Shown here piece after piece: positions 27,623 to 38,718 of a stretch of 64,000 nt of DNA; positions within the stretch are counted from its first letter, which is position 1; every line of letters begins with the position of its first letter. The notes under the pieces are model-generated. The model ran no database searches. It worked only from the letters and a program-made list of their open reading frames with translations, and was not told the origin of the DNA. A program made the translations under genes and the position numbers. This DNA is from Pseudomonas sp. Tri1 (GTDB lineage Bacteria > Pseudomonadota > Gammaproteobacteria > Pseudomonadales > Pseudomonadaceae): NCBI RefSeq assembly GCF_017968885.1, contig NZ_CP072913.1:2402001-2466000 (forward strand), read 5' to 3'.

Positions 27623-28738
27623 ATGGAAATCGATCCATTGTTGCGAATCCTGGCAAGCCAGGATGGCTCCGATCTTTACATGTCCACCGGCGCGCCGCCG
27701 TGCGCGCGATTCGAGGGCGTGCTCAAGCCCCTGGGTAACCAGGCATTCAAGGTCGGCGAGATCGCCGGGCTCGCCGAGTCTTTGATGGACGCCGAACAGC
27801 GCCTTGAGTTCGATCGGGAGTTGGAAATGAACCTGGCGATCTCCATGGCCGGTGTCGGGCGCTTCCGGGTCAATATCTTCAAGCAGCGCAACGATGTGTC
27901 GATGGTGATACGCAACGTCAAGCTGGACATTCCACGTTTCGAAGACCTGAAACTGCCACGGGTGCTGCTCGATACCATCATGCAGAAGCAAGGCCTGATG
28001 CTGTTCGTCGGGGCGACAGGGTCGGGCAAGTCGACCTCCCTGGCGGCGCTGATCGATTACCGCAATCGCAACAGCAGCGGCCACATCATCACCATCGAGG
28101 ACCCGGTGGAGTATATCCATCGGCACAAGAAATCAATCATCAACCAGCGGGAAGTCGGTGTCGACACCCGCAGTTTTCATGCCGCCCTGAAAAACACCCT
28201 GCGCCAGGCGCCGGACGTGGTGCTGATCGGCGAAATCCGTGATCGCGAAACCATGGAACATGCCCTGGCCTTCGCCGACACCGGGCATCTGGTGATCTCC
28301 ACGCTGCATGCCCACAACGCCAACCAGGCCCTGGACCGAGTGATCAATTTTTTCCCGGAAGAGCGCCGGCCACAGTTGCTTAATGACCTGGGCAACAACC
28401 TCAAGGCCTTCGTTTCCCAACGCCTGGTGCGCACCCGCACCGGCCAGCGTCGGGCGGCGGTGGAGGTCATGCTGGGCTCGCCCACGGTGGCCGACCTGAT
28501 CCGCCGCAATGAGCTGGGCGAGCTCAAGGGCATCATGGAAAAATCCGAAGAGTTGGGGATGCAAACTTTCGATCAGGCGTTGTTCAACCTGGTGGTCGAG
28601 GGGGCGATCGATGAGGAAGAGGCGCTGAAAAACGCTGATTCAACGAACAACCTGCGCTTGCGGCTGAAGTTGCATGCCGAGACGGGCGCGGTGCCGCCAC
28701 CTGATCCGGCGGCGGGTGAGTGGGGGTTGGTGGATTAA
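27623..28738 (+). CDS. PilT/PilU-family pilus retraction ATPase-like protein
   Basis: 371-residue secretion-type ATPase. Walker A GATGSGKST, Asp box ITIEDPVEYIH, Walker B DVVLIGEIRD and His box TGHLVISTLHAHNANQALDR are intact. The overall pattern, including LGMQTFDQALFNL and the C-terminal ADSTNNLRLRLKL, is nearer PilU than PilT. No other pilus genes are close by, so this is probably an extra PilU paralogue rather than part of the usual pilT-pilU pair. Confidence 0.88.
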   Translation: MEIDPLLRILASQDGSDLYMSTGAPPCARFEGVLKPLGNQAFKVGEIAGLAESLMDAEQRLEFDRELEMNLAISMAGVGRFRVNIFKQRNDVSMVIRNVKLDIPRFEDLKLPRVLLDTIMQKQGLMLFVGATGSGKSTSLAALIDYRNRNSSGHIITIEDPVEYIHRHKKSIINQREVGVDTRSFHAALKNTLRQAPDVVLIGEIRDRETMEHALAFADTGHLVISTLHAHNANQALDRVINFFPEERRPQLLNDLGNNLKAFVSQRLVRTRTGQRRAAVEVMLGSPTVADLIRRNELGELKGIMEKSEELGMQTFDQALFNLVVEGAIDEEEALKNADSTNNLRLRLKLHAETGAVPPPDPAAGEWGLVD

Positions 28739-28765
28739 TTGGCTTCAGGCAAACCGCGTTATCGT

Positions 28766-28861
28766 TCATCGCGAGCAAGCTCGCTCCCACAGGGGGGCCG
28801 CGGCGATGACAAATTCCGTGTTCACAGCGGGCCCGTGTGGGAGCGAGCTTGCTCGCGATGA
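28766..28861. repeat. REP pair
   Basis: TCGCGAGCAAGCTCGCTCCC at about 28768 and GTGGGAGCGAGCTTGCTCGC at about 28837, between convergent genes. Confidence 0.9.
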
Positions 28862-28890
28862 GGCCCTAGTGACTGACAAAGCTTTCAAAG

Positions 28891-30846
<1,956 letters not shown>

Positions 30847-30877
30847 GGGGTGCCTCTTGTTCTTTTGTCGGGCCTGA

Positions 30878-30986
30878 CGATCGTTCCTACGCTCTGCATG
30901 GGAATGCCTCTGGGGACGCTCCGCGTTCCGCTCTTGGGACGCAGAGCGTCCCTGTCTGCATTCCCACGCAGAGCGTGGGAACGATC
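30878..30986. repeat. 109-bp intergenic repeat with inverted ends (family copy 2)
   Basis: Same family as 21301-21412: outer ends GATCGTTCCTACGCTCTGC and GCAGAGCGTGGGAACGATC, nested GGACGCTCCGCG and GGGACGCAGAGCGTCCC centre. Lies between bdhA and the synthetase gene on the minus strand. Confidence 0.8.
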
Positions 30987-31004
30987 AGTATCCAGTAGTG
31001 AGGG

Positions 31005-31781
31005 TTACTGAGCCAACCACCCACCATCGATATTCCACGCCGCGCCGCGCACCTGGCTGCCGGCTTCGCTGCACAGGAATAGCACCAGTTCCCCCAGTTG
31101 CGGTGGGGTGACGAATTCCAGGGACGGCTGTTTCTCGGCCAGCAGGTCATGCTGCGCCTGTTGTGGATCGACGCCTGCGGCAATGCGGTCGTCGATCTGC
31201 TTCTGCACCAGCGGCGTCAGCACCCAGCCGGGGCAGATGGCGTTGCAGGTCACGTTGCTGGTGGCGGTCTCCAGACCGACCACTTTGGTCAGGCCGATCA
31301 CCCCATGTTTGGCCGCGACATACGCTGCCTTGCCCACCGAACCGACCTGACCGTGTACCGAGGCGACGTTGATGATCCGCCCCCAACCCTTGGCACGCAT
31401 GCCTGGCAGGCTCAGGCGGGTGGCGTGGAACACCGAGGACAGGTTGATGGCGATGATCGCGTCCCAACGTTCCACCGGAAAATCTTCCACGGCGGCCACG
31501 TGCTGGATCCCGGCGTTGTTCACCAGGATGTCCACGCCGCCGAACTCACGCTCGGCGTAGGCGAGCATGTCGGCGATCTGCGCCGGGTCGCTGACGTCGG
31601 CTGGATGATGGCCGACCTGGCCGCCGAACTGTTTCACCTCGGCGATCACCGCTGAGGCGTCGCCAAAACCATTGAGGATCAAATTGGCGCCGGCCTTGGC
31701 CAGGCTCAGGGCGATGCCCAGGCCGATGCCGCTGGTGGAGCCGGTAACCAGGGCGGTCTTGCCCGAAAGAGTTGTCGTCAT
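31005..31781 (-). CDS. bdhA: 3-hydroxybutyrate dehydrogenase
   Basis: NAD-dependent short-chain dehydrogenase oxidising (R)-3-hydroxybutyrate to acetoacetate. 258 residues, the family's usual length. Motifs: TGSTSGIG (cofactor), NNAGIQ, catalytic Ser/Tyr/Lys in NVASVHGQVGSVGKAAYVAAKHG, and the C-terminal EKQPSLEFVTPPQLGELVLFLC typical of 3-hydroxybutyrate dehydrogenases. Start at ATG 31781 with GAGG upstream, 7 bp after gntP; a longer reading would overlap the permease stop. Confidence 0.93.
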   Translation of the reverse strand: MTTTLSGKTALVTGSTSGIGLGIALSLAKAGANLILNGFGDASAVIAEVKQFGGQVGHHPADVSDPAQIADMLAYAEREFGGVDILVNNAGIQHVAAVEDFPVERWDAIIAINLSSVFHATRLSLPGMRAKGWGRIINVASVHGQVGSVGKAAYVAAKHGVIGLTKVVGLETATSNVTCNAICPGWVLTPLVQKQIDDRIAAGVDPQQAQHDLLAEKQPSLEFVTPPQLGELVLFLCSEAGSQVRGAAWNIDGGWLAQ

Positions 31782-31788
31782 AGGAACC

Positions 31789-33180
31789 TCAAACAATGCC
31801 AGTGGCGTAGAACACACCGATCACCACGAAAACCGCGAGGGTCTTGATCAGCGTAATGCAGAAGATGTCTTTGTAGGCTTCGCGGTGGGTCAGCCCGGTC
31901 ACTGCCAGCAGGGTGATCACCGCGCCGTTGTGGGGCAGGGTGTCCATGCCGCCGCTGGCCATGGCGGCCACCCGGTGCAGCACTTCCAGGGGAATGTTGG
32001 CGGCGTGGGCGGCGCTGATGAAGCTTTCGGACATGGCCGCCAGGGCAATGCTCATGCCCCCCGACGCGGAGCCAGTGATGCCCGCCAGCAGCGTGACGGT
32101 CACGGCTTCGTTGACCAGAGGGTTGGGAATACTCTTGAGCCAGTCGGCAAGCACCAGGAAGCCCGGCAACGAGGCGATTACCGCACCGAAACCGTATTCC
32201 GAGGCAGTGTTCATCGCCGCCAGCAAGGCGCCGCCCACTGCGCTCTTGCTGCCTTCGGCCAATTTGCTGCGAATAGCGCGGAAGCCGAACAGCAGGACCA
32301 TGATGATGCCCACCAACAGCGCGGCTTGCACGGCCCAGATCGCGGTGAGCTTGGCGATGTCGCTGGTCACCGGTGTTGCCATGCCCGGCAGCGCCAGGCT
32401 GTGGGTCTTGCCATACCACAGGGGAATCCACTGGGTGAACAGCAGGTTCATGATCCCTACCGCCAGCAGCGGCGAGACAGCGATCCACGGGTTCGGCAGC
32501 TTGATGTCTTCGGCGGTCTCCGGCTCGTTACGCAGTTCGGTGCCGTAGCCCTCACCCACGCGTTGAGCCTTGTGGCGCTGGCGCTGCAAAAACAGCATGC
32601 CGAGGCTGAACACGAAGATCGTACCGATCACGCCCAGCCACGGTGCGGCCCAGGCGGTGGTGTTGAAGAAGGTGCTGGGGATGATGTTCTGGATCTGCGG
32701 CGTGCCGGGCAGGGCGTCCATGGTGAACGAGAATGCGCCGAGGGCGATGGTGGCCGGGATCAATCGTTTGGGAATATTGCTCTGGCGGAACATCTCGGCG
32801 GCGAACGGGTACACCGCGAACACCACGACGAACAGCGACACACCGCCATAGGTCAGCAAGGCGCACACCAGCACGATCACCAGCATGGCCTGGCGCGTAC
32901 CCAGCAAGCGAATCGCTGCGGCGACGATGGAGCGCGAGAATCCCGACAACTCGATCAGCTTGCCGAACACCGCACCGAGCAGGAACACCGGGAAATACAG
33001 TTTGATGAAGCCGACCATTTTTTCCATGAACACCCCGGTGAACGCAGGGGCGACGGCAGAAGGGTCGGTGAGCAGGACAGCGCCGAGGGCGGCGATGGGG
33101 GCAAAGAGGATAACGCTGTAGCCACGGTAGGCGGCGACCATCAGCAGCGCGAGGGCTGCCAAGGCAATGATCACACTCAT
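31789..33180 (-). CDS. GntP family permease, probable 3-hydroxybutyrate transporter
   Basis: 463-residue inner-membrane permease with about 12 hydrophobic segments, GntP family (GGVSLFVVVFAVYPFAAEMFR and AGITGSASGGMSIAL). It opens the operon with bdhA and the synthetase and lies opposite the sigma-54 activator, so 3-hydroxybutyrate uptake is the likely role. A -24/-12 promoter lies 50 bp upstream; ribosome site AGGAGAC precedes the ATG. Confidence 0.9.
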   Translation of the reverse strand: MSVIIALAALALLMVAAYRGYSVILFAPIAALGAVLLTDPSAVAPAFTGVFMEKMVGFIKLYFPVFLLGAVFGKLIELSGFSRSIVAAAIRLLGTRQAMLVIVLVCALLTYGGVSLFVVVFAVYPFAAEMFRQSNIPKRLIPATIALGAFSFTMDALPGTPQIQNIIPSTFFNTTAWAAPWLGVIGTIFVFSLGMLFLQRQRHKAQRVGEGYGTELRNEPETAEDIKLPNPWIAVSPLLAVGIMNLLFTQWIPLWYGKTHSLALPGMATPVTSDIAKLTAIWAVQAALLVGIIMVLLFGFRAIRSKLAEGSKSAVGGALLAAMNTASEYGFGAVIASLPGFLVLADWLKSIPNPLVNEAVTVTLLAGITGSASGGMSIALAAMSESFISAAHAANIPLEVLHRVAAMASGGMDTLPHNGAVITLLAVTGLTHREAYKDIFCITLIKTLAVFVVIGVFYATGIV

Positions 33181-33230
33181 GGTGTGTCTCCTGGATTGTT
33201 ATTGTTGTGATGAAGCTGTGGAGGGGCTTT

Positions 33231-33246
33231 AGCGAGTTTTGTGCCA
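33231..33246 (-). promoter_or_regulatory. Sigma-54 promoter of the 3-hydroxybutyrate operon
   Basis: On the minus strand TGGCAC-AAAAC-TCGCT matches TGGCAC-N5-TTGCW with one mismatch, about 50 bp before the permease start. Confidence 0.8.
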
Positions 33247-33309
33247 GTTATTTAACTTGTTGAAATATAAGGAAATTATTTGGTTTTGTAGGAGCGATCT
33301 GAATACTTT

Positions 33310-33325
33310 GTCTCTGTTTTGAGAC
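33310..33325. promoter_or_regulatory. Activator-binding site 1, GTCTC-N6-GAGAC
   Basis: Perfect palindrome GTCTCTGTTTTGAGAC, about 65 bp upstream of the -24 element. The same motif recurs at 33477, and in degraded form at 33457. Confidence 0.6.
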
Positions 33326-33345
33326 TTTCAGGGGCTGTGCGGGCC

Positions 33346-33430
33346 TCATCGCGAGCAAGCTCGCTCTCACAGGACGACTGTGTGCGACAGGAGAGTGCGA
33401 TCCACTGTGGGAGCGAGCTTGCTCGCGATG
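33346..33430. repeat. REP pair inside the hydroxybutyrate control region
   Basis: TCGCGAGCAAGCTCGCTCTC at about 33349 and GTGGGAGCGAGCTTGCTCGC at about 33408. It separates activator site 1 from sites 2 and 3. Confidence 0.88.
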
Positions 33431-33456
33431 AGCGTAAAGCGCTCTCAAGCAAGGCT

Positions 33457-33492
33457 GTCTATATCTTGAGAATTAAGTCTCTTTATTGAGAC
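33457..33492. promoter_or_regulatory. Activator-binding sites 2 and 3, GTCTC-N6-GAGAC
   Basis: GTCTCTTTATTGAGAC at 33477-33492 is a perfect copy. GTCTATATCTTGAGAA at 33457-33472 is a weaker one, phased by 20 bp (two helical turns). The perfect copy touches the last base of the activator gene. Confidence 0.6.
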
Positions 33493-34898
33493 TATGCAAT
33501 TCCCAACGCCACCATTTTCTTGTACAAGGTCGACCTTCCCAGCCCTAACCGTTCGGCTGCCTCGACCACCTTGCCCCCGCATTGCGCGAGGGTGGTTTCG
33601 ATCAACTGCCGGTCGAATCGCGCCCGGGCCTGGCTGAAAGTTTCGTGCGCCAGCGGCTCCAGGCTTGGGCCAGCCGTGCGGGTGACCGGTGCGAAGGTGC
33701 CAATGGCCGCACGGATGTCAGCGGCGGTGAGCAGCAGGTTGTCGCTGAGCAGCGCGGCCCGCTCCAGCACATTGCGCAGTTCGCGGATGTTGCCTGGCCA
33801 GGCGTGTTGACTCAGCAGGTCGAGGGCGTCGTGGTTCAGTTCGTGCTGGCTGCGCAGCTCTTCGAGGATCGCCTCGCTCAAGGCCGGCAAGTCATCCAGG
33901 CGTTCGCGCAGTGGCGGCACCTGGATCGGCAATACATTGAGGCGGTAATACAGGTCGGCGCGGAACTCTCCGCGTTTGATCGCGGCCTCCAGATCCATGG
34001 ATGTGGCGGCGATCACCCGCACATCACTTTGCAGCACCTCGTTGGAGCCCACCGGTTCGTACTCCTTCTCCTGGAGTACCCGCAGCAGTTTGCTTTGCAG
34101 CGGCAAGGGCATGTCGCCGATCTCGTCGAGGAACAGCGTACCGCCCTGGGCGATCTGCAGTTTGCCGACTCGGCCCTTGCGGTCGGCCCCGGTAAAAGCC
34201 CCTGGCGCGGTGCCGAAGAATTCGGCTTCCAGCAGTGATTCGGGAATCGCCGCGCTGTTGATGCTGACGAACGCCTTGTGCGCGCGTGGCGAAGCGCTGT
34301 GGATGGCCTGGGCCAGCAACTCCTTGCCGGTACCGGTCTCGCCGAGCAGCAGCACCGGTGAATCGGCACTGGCGCTACGCCGGGCACGGCGCTTGACCTC
34401 CAGGCCGGCGCTGCTGGTGCCGATGAAATGGGCGAAGTTGTATTTGGTTTGCCGTGCCCGCAGCAGCGAGCGGGTGGAGGCCAGTTCTTCCTGCATGCTC
34501 AGGTAGCGCTTGAGCATTGGCGACAGGCTGCGCAACTCGTCGAACAAGGCAAAACCGATGGCGCCGATCACCGCGCCGGCGCTGTCGTGGATCGGCAGGC
34601 GCATCACCACCAGCGGTTCCTTGGGCGTGTCCTGCATGTCCAGCAGAATCGGCCGCCCGGTACGCACCACTTCACGCAGCAGGCTGCCGGGGATCACACT
34701 CTCGCAGGCCCGGCCGATGGCTTCCTGCGCCGAGTTCAGGCCGAAGCGCCGGGCATAACGTTCGTTCATCCAGACAATGTTCGCATCGCGGTCGACAATC
34801 ACCGTGCCTTCGCTGGACTGCTCGATGATTTCGAACAACGAACGGATCGCCAGCGTGCGTACGCGCTTGTAGTCCTTGAGGCTTTCGGTGGGGTTCAT
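33492..34898 (-). CDS. hbcR: Sigma-54-dependent activator of 3-hydroxybutyrate utilisation
   Basis: 468-residue enhancer-binding protein: N-terminal PAS domain (about 20-120, VIVDRDANIVWMNERYARRF), AAA+ domain (about 165-400) with Walker A GETGTGKE, the sigma-54 contact loop GAFTGA and GGTLFLDEIGDMP, and a C-terminal Fis-type helix-turn-helix (VVEAAERLGLGRSTLYKKM). Position and partners match the HbcR/PA2005 arrangement known for P. aeruginosa hydroxybutyrate metabolism. It is transcribed in the same direction as the operon it should control and is separated from it by 311 bp holding the promoter, palindromic sites and a REP pair. Confidence 0.88.
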   Translation of the reverse strand: MNPTESLKDYKRVRTLAIRSLFEIIEQSSEGTVIVDRDANIVWMNERYARRFGLNSAQEAIGRACESVIPGSLLREVVRTGRPILLDMQDTPKEPLVVMRLPIHDSAGAVIGAIGFALFDELRSLSPMLKRYLSMQEELASTRSLLRARQTKYNFAHFIGTSSAGLEVKRRARRSASADSPVLLLGETGTGKELLAQAIHSASPRAHKAFVSINSAAIPESLLEAEFFGTAPGAFTGADRKGRVGKLQIAQGGTLFLDEIGDMPLPLQSKLLRVLQEKEYEPVGSNEVLQSDVRVIAATSMDLEAAIKRGEFRADLYYRLNVLPIQVPPLRERLDDLPALSEAILEELRSQHELNHDALDLLSQHAWPGNIRELRNVLERAALLSDNLLLTAADIRAAIGTFAPVTRTAGPSLEPLAHETFSQARARFDRQLIETTLAQCGGKVVEAAERLGLGRSTLYKKMVALGIA

Positions 34899-34933
34899 GG
34901 TCGAATCCGAATTGTGTATTGCTTGTCAGGCCG

Positions 34934-35010
34934 CCATCGCGAGCAAGCTCGCTCCCACATTTGATCTTCAGCGCGACGCGGGCCACTGTGGGAGCGAGCT
35001 TGCTCGCGAT
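34934..35010. repeat. REP pair
   Basis: TCGCGAGCAAGCTCGCTCCC at about 34937 and GTGGGAGCGAGCTTGCTCGC at about 34988, upstream of hbcR and downstream of yejF. Confidence 0.9.
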
Positions 35011-35042
35011 GGGCGCGACACGAAGCTACGTCATGCACGGCA

Positions 35043-36623
35043 TTATGCCCACCCCGTATGCGCCGCCGCCAACAGCTCCTTGGTATAAGGATGTTGAGGC
35101 GAATCGAACACGTCATGGCTGGCGCCTTGCTCGATCACTTTACCGTCCTTGATCACGATCATGTCGTGGGCCAGGGCGCGGATCACCGCCAGGTCATGGC
35201 TGATGAACAGGTAGGTCAAGTCGTACTTCTCCTGGAGCTGGCGGAGCAGGGCGACTACTTGCTTTTGCACGGTACGGTCCAGGGCCGAGGTCGGCTCGTC
35301 CAGCAGGATCAGGGCCGGCTTGAGCACCAGCGCCCGGGCAATGGCGATGCGTTGGCGCTGGCCTCCAGAGAACTCGTGGGGATAGCGATGGCGGGTCAGC
35401 GGGTCGAGGCCGACTTCCTTGAGGGCCTGGATCACCCGGGCTTCACACTCTTGCGGGCTGGAAGGCTGATGGACTTCAAGGCCTTCGCTGATGATCTGCT
35501 GCACCGACATTCGCGGGCTGAGGCTGCCGAACGGGTCCTGGAACACCACCTGCATCTGCTTGCGCCACGGCCGCAAGGCTTTTTGCGACAGTTGATCGAG
35601 GGCTTGGCCCTGGAAGCGAATGCCGCCTTCGGATTCGATCAGCCGCAGGATCGCCTGGCCGAGCGTGGACTTGCCGGAGCCGGATTCACCGACAATGCCC
35701 AGGGTCTTGCCGCGCTGGATGGACAGGCTGATGCCGTCCACGGCGTGCAAGTATTCCTTGCGCCGGAACAGGCCGCCACCGAGGGGGAAACTGACGCGCA
35801 GGTCCTGCACCTGCAACACCTCTTCCCGCTCATCCCGGGGCAGGGCTTCGCCTTCCGGTTCGGCGTGCAGCAGCTCGCAGCTGTAGGGGTGTTTCGGTGC
35901 ACTGAAGAGAGTTTCGCAAGGCGCCTGCTCGACGATTTCCCCATCTTTCATCACGCACACCCGTTGCGCGATGCTGCGCACCAGGTTCAGGTCGTGGCTG
36001 ATCAATAACATAGACATGCCAAGCCGTTTCTGCAGCGACTTGAGCAGCAGCAGAATCTTGCGCTGCACGGTCACGTCCAATGCGGTGGTCGGTTCGTCGG
36101 CAATCAACAGTTCCGGCTCGCAGGCCAGGGCCATGGCGATGATGACCCGCTGCCGCTGACCGCCGGACAGTTGATGCGGATAGGCCTTGAGTCGTTCGAC
36201 AGGGTTCTGGATGCCAACCAGGGCCAGCAGTTCCAGAATGCGCTGGCGCGCGGCTTTGCCCCCCAGGCCCTTGTGCAGCATCAGTGTTTCGCCGATCTGC
36301 TTTTCGACGCTGTGCAGCGGGTTCAGCGAAGTCATCGGTTCCTGGAAGATCATCGCGATCCGGTTGCCACGTATCTCCCTCAGGGCCGTGGTATCGGCAC
36401 CCACCAGCTCCTGGCCGTGATAGCGAATGCTGCCGGTGGTGCGGGCTTCTGTTGCGGGCAGCAATTGCAGGATCGAGTGGGCGGTCACCGACTTGCCGGA
36501 GCCGGACTCGCCGACCAGGGCCAGGCATTCGCCGGGGCGAATGTCCAGGCAGAGGTTGCGTACCACGGTGTTGTCGTTGAAGGCCACGCTCAGGTCGCGG
36601 ATTTCGATCAGGTTGTCGCTCAT
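35043..36623 (-). CDS. yejF: Peptide ABC transporter ATP-binding protein YejF
   Basis: 526-residue protein with two fused ABC ATPase domains. Each has Walker A (GESGSGKS, twice), a signature (LSGGQRQR and FSGGQRQR) and Walker B ([12 protein letters not shown] and [12 protein letters not shown]). It powers the YejABEF importer of oligopeptides and microcin-C-like compounds. The start [15 protein letters not shown] is taken at 36623; a start six codons earlier (36641) would overlap the yejE stop as ATGA and is equally possible. Last gene of the operon. Confidence 0.92.
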   Translation of the reverse strand: MSDNLIEIRDLSVAFNDNTVVRNLCLDIRPGECLALVGESGSGKSVTAHSILQLLPATEARTTGSIRYHGQELVGADTTALREIRGNRIAMIFQEPMTSLNPLHSVEKQIGETLMLHKGLGGKAARQRILELLALVGIQNPVERLKAYPHQLSGGQRQRVIIAMALACEPELLIADEPTTALDVTVQRKILLLLKSLQKRLGMSMLLISHDLNLVRSIAQRVCVMKDGEIVEQAPCETLFSAPKHPYSCELLHAEPEGEALPRDEREEVLQVQDLRVSFPLGGGLFRRKEYLHAVDGISLSIQRGKTLGIVGESGSGKSTLGQAILRLIESEGGIRFQGQALDQLSQKALRPWRKQMQVVFQDPFGSLSPRMSVQQIISEGLEVHQPSSPQECEARVIQALKEVGLDPLTRHRYPHEFSGGQRQRIAIARALVLKPALILLDEPTSALDRTVQKQVVALLRQLQEKYDLTYLFISHDLAVIRALAHDMIVIKDGKVIEQGASHDVFDSPQHPYTKELLAAAHTGWA

Positions 36624-36637
36624 CTCAAGATTCCGCT

Positions 36638-37660
36638 TCATGATCGTGGGTCGAATGCGTCTCGCAACGCCTCGCCGATAAACACCAACAGGGAAAGAAT
36701 CAGCGCCAGGGTGAAGAACGCTGTCAGCCCCAGCCACGGCGCTTGCAGGTTCTGCTTGCCCTGGCCGATCAACTCACCCAGCGATGCGCTGCCGGCCGGC
36801 ATGCCGAAACCGAGGAAATCCAGGGCCGTGAGGGTGGAAATCGCCCCGGTGAGGATGAAGGGCAGGTAGCTCAGGGTGGCGTTCATCGCGTTGGGCAGGA
36901 TATGCCGTACGATCACCTTGCGGTCGCTAAGCCCCAGGGCTCTGGCGGCTTTGACGTATTCGAGGTTGCGTCCGCGCAGGAACTCGGCGCGAACCACGTC
37001 CACCAGGGCCAACCAGGAAAACAGCGCCATGATCCCCAGCAGCCACCAGAAATTCGGTTCCACGAAGCCGGACAGGATGATCAGCAGGTAGAGCACCGGC
37101 AACCCCGACCAGACTTCCAGCAAGCGTTGTCCCAGCAGGTCCACCCAGCCGCCGTAATAACCCTGCAATGCACCGGCGGCGATGCCGATCAGCGCGCTGA
37201 TGGCGGTCAGGGCCAGGGCGAACAGGATCGATACTCGCGCCCCGAAGATCACCCGGGCCAGCACGTCCCGGGCCTGGTCGTCGGTGCCCAGCCAGTTCAC
37301 CGACGAGGGCGGGCTCGGCGCCGGTTGATTGAGGTCGTAGTTGGGCGTGTCGTCGCTGAACGGAATCGGCGGAAACAGCAACCAGCCGCCTTCCTTGTGG
37401 ATCAGGTTCTGCACGTAGCTGCTGCGGTAGTCGGCCTGGAATGGCAACTGTCCGCCAAATTCCTGCTCGGTATGGCGTTTGAACACCGGGAAATACAGTG
37501 AGCCCTGGTAGCTCACCACCAGCGGCTTGTCATTGGCGATCAATTCACCGCCCAAGGTCAGGATGAACAGACCGATGAACAGCCACAGCGACCACCAGCC
37601 CCGGCGGTTTTTCTTGAAGCGTTCAAAGCGCCGACGGCCCAAGGGGGAAAACTTGAACAT
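36638..37660 (-). CDS. yejE: Peptide ABC transporter permease YejE
   Basis: 340-residue DppC-type permease. The N-terminal segment FERFKKNRRGWWSLWLFIGLF is typical of YejE, followed by a large periplasmic loop and the permease core (LGTDDQARDVLARVIFGARVS, EYVKAARALGLSD). The ATG overlaps the yejB stop (ATGA at 37657-37660 region). Confidence 0.93.
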   Translation of the reverse strand: MFKFSPLGRRRFERFKKNRRGWWSLWLFIGLFILTLGGELIANDKPLVVSYQGSLYFPVFKRHTEQEFGGQLPFQADYRSSYVQNLIHKEGGWLLFPPIPFSDDTPNYDLNQPAPSPPSSVNWLGTDDQARDVLARVIFGARVSILFALALTAISALIGIAAGALQGYYGGWVDLLGQRLLEVWSGLPVLYLLIILSGFVEPNFWWLLGIMALFSWLALVDVVRAEFLRGRNLEYVKAARALGLSDRKVIVRHILPNAMNATLSYLPFILTGAISTLTALDFLGFGMPAGSASLGELIGQGKQNLQAPWLGLTAFFTLALILSLLVFIGEALRDAFDPRS

Positions 37661-38718
37661 CAGGCGTTCCTCGCGGCGAAATCGATGCGCGGGTCCACCA
37701 GGGTGTAGCAGAGGTCGCCGATGAGTTTAATGAGCAGGCCGAACAGCGTGAAGATGAACAGTGAGCCGAACACCACCGGGTAGTCCCGCGACACGGCGGC
37801 CTCGTAGCTCATGCGTCCCAGGCCATCGAGGGAAAAGATCACCTCGATCAGCAAGGACCCGGCAAAGAACACACCGATGAACGCCTGGGGAATACCCGAG
37901 ACCACCAGCAACATCGCGTTGCGGAACACGTGGCCATACAACACCCGTCGCTCGCTCATTCCCTTGGCCCGCGCAGTGACTACGTATTGGCGGGTGATTT
38001 CATTGAGGAACGAGTTCTTGGTCAGGATCGTCAGGGTGGCGAAGCCGCCGATCACCAGTGAGGTCACCGGCAGCACCAGGTGCCAGAAGTAGTCGGCGAT
38101 CTTGCCTAGCGTCGACAGCGACTCGAAGTTATCCGACACCAGCCCGCGCACCGGAAACCAGTTCAGCGACGTGCCGCCGGCGAACACCACGATCAGGAAC
38201 ATGGCAAAGAGGAACGCCGGCATGGCATAGCCGATGATGATCGCCGTGCTACTCCACACATCGAACGCGGAGCCGTGACGCACGGCCTTGCGAATGCCCA
38301 GGGGAATCGACACCAGGTAGGTGATCAGCGTGGCCCAGAGCCCGAGGGAAATGGTCACCGGCATTTTTTCCAGGATCAGGTCGGTGACCGTGGCGCCACG
38401 GAAGAAACTCTTGCCGAAGTCCAGCCGGGCGTAGCTGCTGAGCATCAGCCACAGGCGTTCGTGGGCCGGCTTGTCGAAGCCGTACTGTTTCTCGATGTCC
38501 TTGATCAACTGGGGATCGAGGCCGCGGCTGGCCCGGGAACTGCCGGTCATGGCATTGCCCGAACTGCCGATTGTGGCGCCGCCGATGCCTTGCAGGTGGG
38601 CGATGGCCTGTTCCACCGGTCCACCCGGCGCGGCCTGGACGATGACGAAGTTCACCAGCAGGATGATGACCAGGGTCGGAATGATCAGCAGCAGGCGTCG
38701 TGCGATATAAGCCCACAT
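37660..38718 (-). CDS. yejB: Peptide ABC transporter permease YejB
   Basis: 352-residue DppB-type permease starting [20 protein letters not shown]. Extended periplasmic loop containing [20 protein letters not shown], and permease core [20 protein letters not shown]. The start at 38718 overlaps the yejA stop, so yejA-yejB-yejE are all translationally coupled. Confidence 0.93.
   Translation of the reverse strand: MWAYIARRLLLIIPTLVIILLVNFVIVQAAPGGPVEQAIAHLQGIGGATIGSSGNAMTGSSRASRGLDPQLIKDIEKQYGFDKPAHERLWLMLSSYARLDFGKSFFRGATVTDLILEKMPVTISLGLWATLITYLVSIPLGIRKAVRHGSAFDVWSSTAIIIGYAMPAFLFAMFLIVVFAGGTSLNWFPVRGLVSDNFESLSTLGKIADYFWHLVLPVTSLVIGGFATLTILTKNSFLNEITRQYVVTARAKGMSERRVLYGHVFRNAMLLVVSGIPQAFIGVFFAGSLLIEVIFSLDGLGRMSYEAAVSRDYPVVFGSLFIFTLFGLLIKLIGDLCYTLVDPRIDFAARNA

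Noticed and set aside
31672..33210. Plus-strand 512-codon frame over the GntP permease gene
   Set aside because: Gln/His/Asp-rich antisense artefact; the minus strand has clear permease helices.
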